Source: Verpa conica (taxonomy: Eukaryota; Ascomycota; Pezizomycetes; Pezizales; Morchellaceae). From it: a stretch of 64,000 nt of DNA. Under the pieces are notes generated by a model. The model saw nothing but the letters and a program-made list of their open reading frames with translations. It made no database searches and was not told the DNA's origin. Position 1 is the first letter of the stretch; each line of letters opens with the position of its first letter. A program made the position numbers and the translations under genes. The stretch covers positions 1,167,001 to 1,231,000 of the forward strand of contig JAUFSD010000005.1 of NCBI GenBank assembly GCA_033030425.1, read 5' to 3'. Below are positions 56,877-64,000 of this stretch, piece after piece.

Positions 56877-57415
56877 TATCGTTTTGCTGCATTGTTTCAC
56901 AAAGGGATCATTAAGTAAACGATTCAACGTATATTTGTGGGCCGAAAATAAGCGAGGAAAATGTTTTGCTAAAGCTTCAGACACTTAACACCTCCACTCC
57001 TATAATGACCTGATTTCATGCTGCATATTGTAGGTGCGGGGTATACGATGATATCTAATACTTACGGGCACATTCCTAAAGCAGTGCCTACGCAACAAGT
57101 GCAGCTAACTATCGTTCTACCTAGGCTACCTTACTAGCTTTTTGGGAAACAGAGTCTGAATTATGAGTGAGGATGCATAGCAATGTCGGGCAAAGCATAT
57201 TAATAGCAGTGGTGTTGTAATTTAGTAAGTGTGGAGCGTCGAATCTTGGAAAATTAATATGGGCAGGTATGACAAAATCTCTCCGATAGGATGGCCCAAG
57301 TTTTTGTCGGGCCTGCATTAGGAATATATGGATCTGAATGGTTGCATGGGTCTCTTGATAAAACCCCTAGGAAGCCTCCTCAATCGGAAGTGTATCAACA
57401 CCCCCCCAATTCAAC

Positions 57416-60400
57416 ATGGTAGATACACATAGCAAAGAAATTAAGGATGAACTTGAGCAAGCACTCCTATCCCCAACATCTCCAAAACTCTCCCCTAGAA
57501 AGGTATTAGAAGATAGAATCAGAGACGCACTCCTAGTCACTAAAAACCCTCATGTTCTGTTTCTTCCTGACGCAGCCATAGGTGGCCTTTTACCAAGTGA
57601 AGTTGTCAGATCTGTCATTGCCGAGGCAATTGATCTTTCAGATAATCTTATTGACGATGTGGTCAATTTTATCTGCAAAAAGGCAAGAAAGATCTTCTGT
57701 ATTCTTGTCACCATCGATAAGGTCAAGGGTGTGCTGGGGTTCTACGCCAAATCTAAATCAGACGCCGTACTACCGATCGACGAGCCTTCACTGAAAGTGA
57801 TCTGCACCTCTATCTGCTTCAAGCGTTTCAACTCTAAGCAATGGCAGTATCTCTCCCCTATTCTTGACGGAACCTTCCAGAGATTTCACGATAAATTTAT
57901 TCTGCCTTTCAAAGAGGACAAGAGAATACCCCATGCAGAAGGTGGATATGGCGAAGTACATAAAGTCCTGATTTATGCCAACCACCAGAATTTGACCGAG
58001 GTAACCAACTCAGCAGATGAGACTGTATGTTCCCAGCAGCTTCTCGATAGTGATATAATAGTTCTAATCGTGCCCCTGACCAGATTTCCGTAGCCCGGAA
58101 AAGTTATATTCGGGGGGAGAAAGATGAAGTGTTGTTTTCGCGGGAACGAAGGTGCTGGAAATTACTCACCATACTACGACATCCCCATATAATCGACTTC
58201 TTAGGTTCTTACTACTACCAGGAGAATTTTCACATAATTTGCGGTCTTGCAGAAATGAATCTTAAGGAATTCATGAACCGAGAGACACGGCTTCCGGGCT
58301 TCGAATCGAACGAGGACTTCTACCGGTCTATCCTGGGATTGTCATCCGCCCTTCGTGGAATTCACTATTACGAAATTGACCCTACCTACGGTGATTACTC
58401 AGCAATAGGCCTACATCACGACATCAAACCCCAAAATATTCTGATCAGAGGGGGAAAGTTTCTTTGGGCAGACTTTGGGACCGCCAGAGTCAAGATCGGC
58501 TGTGACAACTCTAAAACAGGGCACCAACACGCCTCTGTCGTATACGAAGCACCAGAATCCTTCATAGGCGGGAAACGTCAGCAGGTTGGTCGCAGCATTG
58601 ATGTATGGGCATTTGGTTGTGTACTTTGTGAGATTACTACTTATATGCTTTTCGGTAAGCATGGGATCGAAAAACTAAACGAGTGTCGGGCACATATTCC
58701 GGGTTCAAAAGGAGTCGACTGGACTGATTCCTTCCATAGCGATGGCAAGCTAAAGCCAAAAGTCCAAGATTGGATTGAAGAATTGGAGAAAAAAGCAGCA
58801 AAAACTGGAGAGAATTGTATGGTACGTCTGATAAGCTGTTTCAAAGGCATGCTAGTGCCACAGGCTCGAAGACCAAACGCCAATGAAGTGTACCAAAAGA
58901 TTTCATCGATTTTTGCAATGTTTGACTTTCCCGAAATTCGTCTTCACGAAGGGAACCAGCCTGTCTGCTCATTGCTCGATAGTGCACCAGTTGACGGGGT
59001 TGAGGGCTTTATACCGTTGTTGTCAGATCTAGAGCGTGAACCAATATCTCCAGAACAAAAACAGCTAGCTACATGTAATCCTCATCCTCAGTTAAAGGGG
59101 GAAGCTGCAAATGGTAGAGATATTGGCTTGCTACAAGAACCTCACATGCCGGATACAAAAATTCCGGTGACGCTCCATACACCACCGTTATCCGGGAATC
59201 TGTCGATATTACAGCCGCCCCGAGTACCTAAGCTTGATCAGCTATCACCAGGCTTCCGATACGGAGATCATCAGACACTAGAGTCTTATGTTCAATGGCT
59301 AAATGTTGAAGGAACAACCCCGAATATACGCAGTCGAAGTCTAAACCTACGAGGGCGAGATGGACGAACACCTCTACAGTGGGCGATTATCGAACGTAAC
59401 GCGCCCATCATTCAATCTCTACTTGAACTTGGGGCTGGGCCAGGCGGAGCCGACAAAGATGGCCGAACAACACTGCACTGGGCTGCTTGTCTCGATGATC
59501 TACAACTGATTAACCAGTTGCTGAGTAACGGAGCAATATGTATATCCACCCAGCCAGACAATTACGGACTAACACCATTACACTACGCGGCCAGATACGG
59601 ACACAAACAGATAGTTGAACGTTTATTGGATGTAATGCACGACACGGTGCCAGATTTGAAGGATCATTTGAATCGGACCCCCCTCCATCTAGCGGCCATG
59701 GAAGGACTCGACCTCATAGTCGGCTGCCTCCTAAGAAACGGAGCGCAGGCAAAATTAAAAGATAACGATGGGCTAACTCCCCTTCATCTGGCAGCTATCA
59801 GCGGATCTTCTTCGGTGGTTAAGCTACTTTTAGACGAAAAACTCGAAGTAGATCCAAATACGAAGGACACTAAGGAGAGAACAGCGCTATTCTACGCAGC
59901 TGAAAGCGGGCATGAGTCAGTAGTTCGTCTCTTGCTTGCACATCCTGATACAGAGCCCGATCATCCAGATTTGTTTAAATCAACACCCCTCTTCATGGCG
60001 GTTAGGAATGGGCACGATGCTGTAGTCCGTTGTCTGCTAAATAACCACGCGAACCCAAACACTAAGGATTGCATGCAGCGCACAGCAGTACATTGGGCGG
60101 CTACTACGGGGCGGGAGGCAATCCTTGAACTCCTTTTAGCGCACAAGGCGCAACCTCATTCCACAGATCAACAACCCTCCTCCCCGCTGCATCTAGCAAT
60201 CTTAAATAACCATGAAAGCATCAGTATCCGTCTTCTTGACGCTGGGGCGGACCCTTCTCGTTCAAACTCAGATGGTATCACAGCCCTACATCTGGCAGCC
60301 AGTAATGGTTTGGAATCAGTTGTCAAAAAGATACTTCATATAGGATACCTTAATCAATACATTGTGAGTGATGCTTTGCAATACGCAGCCTGTAATGGTC

Positions 60401-62070
60401 ATACGCATATTGTCAACTGTCTCTTAAATGTTCCTGGAGTAGACCCGAACCAATTGAACTCTTCAAAGCGCGCGGCGATCCACTTAGCAGCTGATAACGG
60501 ATATACCGACGTTATCAAACTACTTTTAGAGAAGGGGGCTTATTTCAATCAGACGGATGATAAAGGCCGGACGGCACTGCACTGGGCGGCCAGAAGCGGA
60601 CACGAGTTAGTGCTTGGGCATCTAATAGACACTTATAAAGCCGATCCAAACCAGGCGGACGATAATATGCGCACTGCTCTACACTATACAACAGCAAATG
60701 GGCATAACTCTGCAACAAAACTGCTGATGATGAGAGGAGCAGATCCGGAACTGTTAGATAATAGGGGGCGGAGTGCTGCGCACTGGGCGGCCAGAGGAGG
60801 TTATGAGCAAGTACTTGCGTACCTACTCAAAATACACCTATTCCACTCGAATATTGGAGAATCAAAAATTACTGAAACCCCCACCTGCCTAGGGTCACGA
60901 TTAACTACCTCAAGGCCTCCGCTACCCACAGTCGACATAAGTGTGCATGATAGAAAAGAGCTTATTACCCCACTCCATCTAGCAGCCCGGGAAGGACATG
61001 TCTCGGCGGTTCGACTATTAAAGCAGGCTTTGAGGGAGCAAGGGGCGAACCTCAACAGCTTGAGTGCCCGTGGGCAGACGGCGTTGCATCTTGCCGCTAT
61101 CGGAGGTCACCAAGAGGTAGTTGAATGTCTGCTGGTAATGCCGGGGAAAGTGGACCCTAACATCTTTGACTTCGATAAACGAACAGCACTACACCTAGCG
61201 TACATGAATAACCACGAGCCGGTAGCTAGAATTCTCCTTGAATACCCATACGTGAAGTTATGTGATTTGGATACCACAGCAAAGTTACTACACTGGGCAG
61301 CAAAAAATGGTCATGTTGCCATAGTTAAGCTTCTTCGGTTAGCAAGGGTAGACTTAAATGTTAAAGATATTCAGGGGAGGAACGCGCTACATCTAGCAGC
61401 GATATGGGGTCACCTAGGAGTAGTCAGAATCCTAATGCCGCACCCAGAACACCGATCCCGCGAGATTATTAACATCAAGGATGGATATAATCTCACAGCA
61501 ACACAGCATGCGGCCAAAAATCAACACGAACCTGTCTTAAGATTCCTTCTTGGGGAGCGGCGTGGCCATTTAGATACCGCAGACGCTACCGTTGCCTTAT
61601 TCTGGGCCGCAAAAAAAGGATTATACGAGCTTGTTTCACTTCTTCTATCCGTCAGAGGAGTCGACCCAAATGCCCGAAATCCGAAGGGACAGACAGCACT
61701 ACACCTAGCAGCCATCGAGGGTCATAGGAACGTAGTTAGCTGTCTACTAGGGATCAGATCTCCAGAAATGAAAGGATGGGAGCCTTCGAGGGAAGCAGCC
61801 GATCAAAAAATCCTAGATCGAAATGGAAATACCGCGTTCAATTTGGCGTTCAGGAATAACCGGAAGTCGGTGGTAGAATTCCTCCTCAAAACCTCAAAGT
61901 TTACTGCATTCTGCAGAGATTACAAGGATTTACGAGAATGGGCACTCGCGAACCACTGCCGCGAAGTAGTTACCCAGCTCAAAAAGCTGCAAATTTATAC
62001 TTTCAAATGTATGTTCACACTCCCGACTCCTAGCCCATTCATACAGAACAGTAGAATAGCTAAGATATAG
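57416..62070 (+). CDS. Protein kinase with about 24 ankyrin repeats
   Basis: Exons 57416-58024 and 58084-62070 join across a 59-bp intron (GTATGT...ACCAG) to 1,531 aa; without this intron the kinase lysine would be lost. Residues 1-165 are an unrecognised helical N-terminus. The kinase runs from about 180 to 480: glycine loop GGYGEVHKV, VARK lysine, glutamate in FSRERRCWK, catalytic loop LHHDIKPQN (HHD in place of HRD), ADFG and YEAPE. All catalytic residues are there, so it is probably active on Ser/Thr. A linker is followed by about 24 ankyrin repeats (for example DKGRTALHWAARSGHELVLG). Kinase-ankyrin fusions of this kind are common in fungi with large STAND repertoires. A sensing or signalling role is likely by analogy. 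No membrane segment. Confidence 0.85.
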
Positions 62071-62448
62071 ATGCTAGTGATACTTCGAGATCTAGATGGA
62101 GCTCGATACCTTGGGGGAGAAATACACAGTGGCGGATCTATTATGACAGGAATAGATACACACGATCTAGTAGATTTGGCGAGCGGAGAGATACTTCGGC
62201 TACATTCATTCTCCTATAATCTTGGGGAAGAGCGAGACTTGTTGATATATTTGCATGGAGACTCTGATGGAAATGTATGTGCTGGACGATTCCAGGATGC
62301 CGACCCAGGAAAATTCGACCAGCCCCCCGACCTAAACCCCGTAGTGGTCGACCTCCCCATTACAACCAATCGGACCCCTAGGCGTATCCTTCAAAAGGGG
62401 AATTGTAATAGTGTCTGGGTAATCAACCTAATCTCAAGTACTGAGTAG
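62071..62448 (+). CDS. Frame directly after the kinase-ankyrin stop
   Basis: The ATG follows the TAG of the kinase gene with no base between. The frame gives 125 aa (MLVILRDLDGARYLGGEIHS; later RDLLIYLHGDSDGNVCAGRF). It could be the true C-terminus of the kinase gene reached through an unrecognised intron (a GTATGT lies at 62008), a former extension cut off by a stop, or chance. No family recognised. Confidence 0.35.
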   Translation: MLVILRDLDGARYLGGEIHSGGSIMTGIDTHDLVDLASGEILRLHSFSYNLGEERDLLIYLHGDSDGNVCAGRFQDADPGKFDQPPDLNPVVVDLPITTNRTPRRILQKGNCNSVWVINLISSTE

Positions 62449-64000
62449 CTACCTGAAAACATAATATTAATGATGATCTTTTAGTCTAGTGATGAAAGTT
62501 GCTCCAACATAAATATTCAGAATCCACCCACTTGGACTTGGATTTTACGGATATCCTTCTCTAATACGGCCTGTCTGGGGAGCCGTCCACGAAAATGGCT
62601 GCCTGGTGAGGTAATATCTGGCGAAGTTAATCTTCCCAAATATTCCATACCATCGAATAGAATTATTCCACAAGTAGGCTCACACTATACAAATACCATG
62701 AGGCAGAATCCGGGGGCCCTAGTCCTCCACATGCAACTAGAGTATCTATCAAATATGGTCTAATATACGGAAGAGCCATAAATCTCTTTGTTTCTCTTAT
62801 TACACCTAGCTATCAGTCCCATTTGGGTCGCTACTCTCAACCAATAAGTGATTGAGACCTGGCATTGTTGGCCCTGAAAAATATTTCTTATTACCAAATA
62901 ACTTCTTTTCTTACTCTTCTCCTTATACTCCGTCATATGGGTTATTACAGTCCTTTCGCTAAGACCCCAGCTCTCCGCTTTTCTTTTGCTTTAACCTACT
63001 CTAGCTTTTATATGAGGAGTGGATGGTGGCTCTGAGAGGAGCTGGGATCAAGGGGTACGAAGGGTTCACTGTTACAATTATTACGGTTATGTTTATTAAT
63101 GTACTTTGGATCAGTAACTCCTGGGAGCGATAATAACGACATCACGAATTTGTCTTTTAGAGAAATATTATAGTTGCAAGCTTCAAATTAAGGCTAGTAA
63201 AGGGAAATTGATTGATATTAAAGGTCGGTACATATACGCCTGTACGTATTCTTCATTAAAATTGACCTCACTGTATATGAAGGCAGAACGCGCAGCTTTA
63301 AACACAAAAAAAAGACTAGGGACTATTAATCTATTATCTAAGTAGGGGGAAACATAGCACAATGAAATCATACTATCCAATATATGTACATATTACCTAA
63401 GTACGATTCTTATAATTACAGATAGTGCATGTGTCATCAACCGCCACTTAATATCACATGAATATACGCCATACATATGATTAAATACAGTTCCCAAAAA
63501 ATAAGAGGCCTACTTCTACAAACTTTGAATAGATTAAACACCAGAAACCAGGTCACTAATGTCCTCATATTCGGTTGTAAGTAGGATCGGCCATACCCGT
63601 ATTCACGAGAAATCATATATATCCTAACAGGGTAGCAAACTAACTCCAAACCAACTAACCACCTGGGCAACGGGTTTAAAATATTCCTCAAGAATAATTT
63701 TTAATGATAGAATGGTAGACGGAGATAATTACCTTCTAAGACAACAATTAAAGGAACTGTATATAGTCTCAAAGATACTAACTCCTAGTCAATAGCTATC
63801 ACTAGGCCTGGGGTCTAAAAGTCAGTTGGTTTAGCTAAAGTAGGAGTTATCCCTCGAAGAAAAAGTCTCAGGCTAGTTACCAACTGCTACATATGATTCG
63901 AGTTCTAGGCGAAAATTACATACCCCACAACTTAGCTAACCGGAAAATATTACCATTGCTATAAAGCTTTACCAGAAGATCAACCATCTGTAGCCTATAC
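62449..64000. other. Intergenic to end of window
   Basis: A/T-rich. Short frames near 63183-63691 have no support. Confidence 0.4.

Larger units (their letters stand above)
53667..57415. other. Gene-free stretch with two MITE-like elements
   Basis: About 3.7 kb without a supportable gene. The only structured parts are the inverted-repeat elements at 54552-54673 and 56677-56876. Confidence 0.5.

Noticed and set aside
1..64000. CRISPR arrays, bacterial operons, phage or plasmid features.
   Set aside because: The introns, gene families and transposons are eukaryotic; the tandem arrays have no spacer structure.

Overview
The window looks like nuclear DNA of a filamentous ascomycete fungus. Introns are short (48-73 bp) with GTA(A/T)GT-type donors. 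It carries fungal-type STAND/NACHT-ankyrin and kinase-ankyrin genes, a fungal CorA-like transporter gene, and many small secreted proteins. The overall style would fit a repeat-rich Pezizomycete such as a truffle relative, but that placement is inference and nothing in the window proves it. No rRNA or convincing tRNA gene was found.

Layout. (1) 1219-7153 is a complete-looking 5,935-bp DNA transposon (here E1) with 28-bp terminal inverted repeats and a 6-bp target duplication. It holds three open, spliced genes: a 2-oxoglutarate/Fe(II) oxygenase-like protein, a DDE integrase-type transposase, and an unknown protein. (2) About 9-30 kb is a gene-poor, A/T-rich tract with about ten small secreted-protein genes on both strands. 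Their mature parts are unlike each other (Cys-paired, Pro/Arg-rich, Pro/Ala/Lys-rich or Gly/Pro/Lys/Arg-rich), but eight of them share a conserved non-coding leader 54-74 bp downstream of a TATA-like box. (3) 31.8-39.9 kb carries small intron-less genes I do not recognise, one ending in three copies of a Cys-rich DCGWGCYDC motif. (4) 40.6-44.7 kb is a NACHT-ankyrin (NLR-like) gene with 18 regular ankyrin repeats and one apparent frameshift. (5) 45.5-47.6 kb is a CorA-like transporter gene whose 3' half is intact and whose 5' half seems broken. (6) 48235-53658 is a complete-looking 5,424-bp hAT transposon (here E2) with a perfect 8-bp target duplication. It holds an intact 786-aa hAT transposase and, again, a 2OG-Fe(II) oxygenase gene. 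(7) 53.7-57.4 kb has no gene but contains two MITE-like inverted-repeat elements. (8) 57.4-62.1 kb is a 1,531-aa protein kinase with about 24 ankyrin repeats.

How the parts fit. The most striking point is that two DNA transposons with unrelated transposases each carry an oxygenase gene of the superfamily that includes the TET/JBP nucleic-acid-modifying enzymes. In both, the oxygenase lies at one end, convergent to the transposase. This suggests the oxygenase serves the element, for example by acting on its DNA or on host silencing. The secreted-protein cluster looks like a fast-evolving effector or antimicrobial-peptide-like family held together by its signal peptides and 5' leader. The NLR-like and kinase-ankyrin genes would suit an intracellular recognition role.
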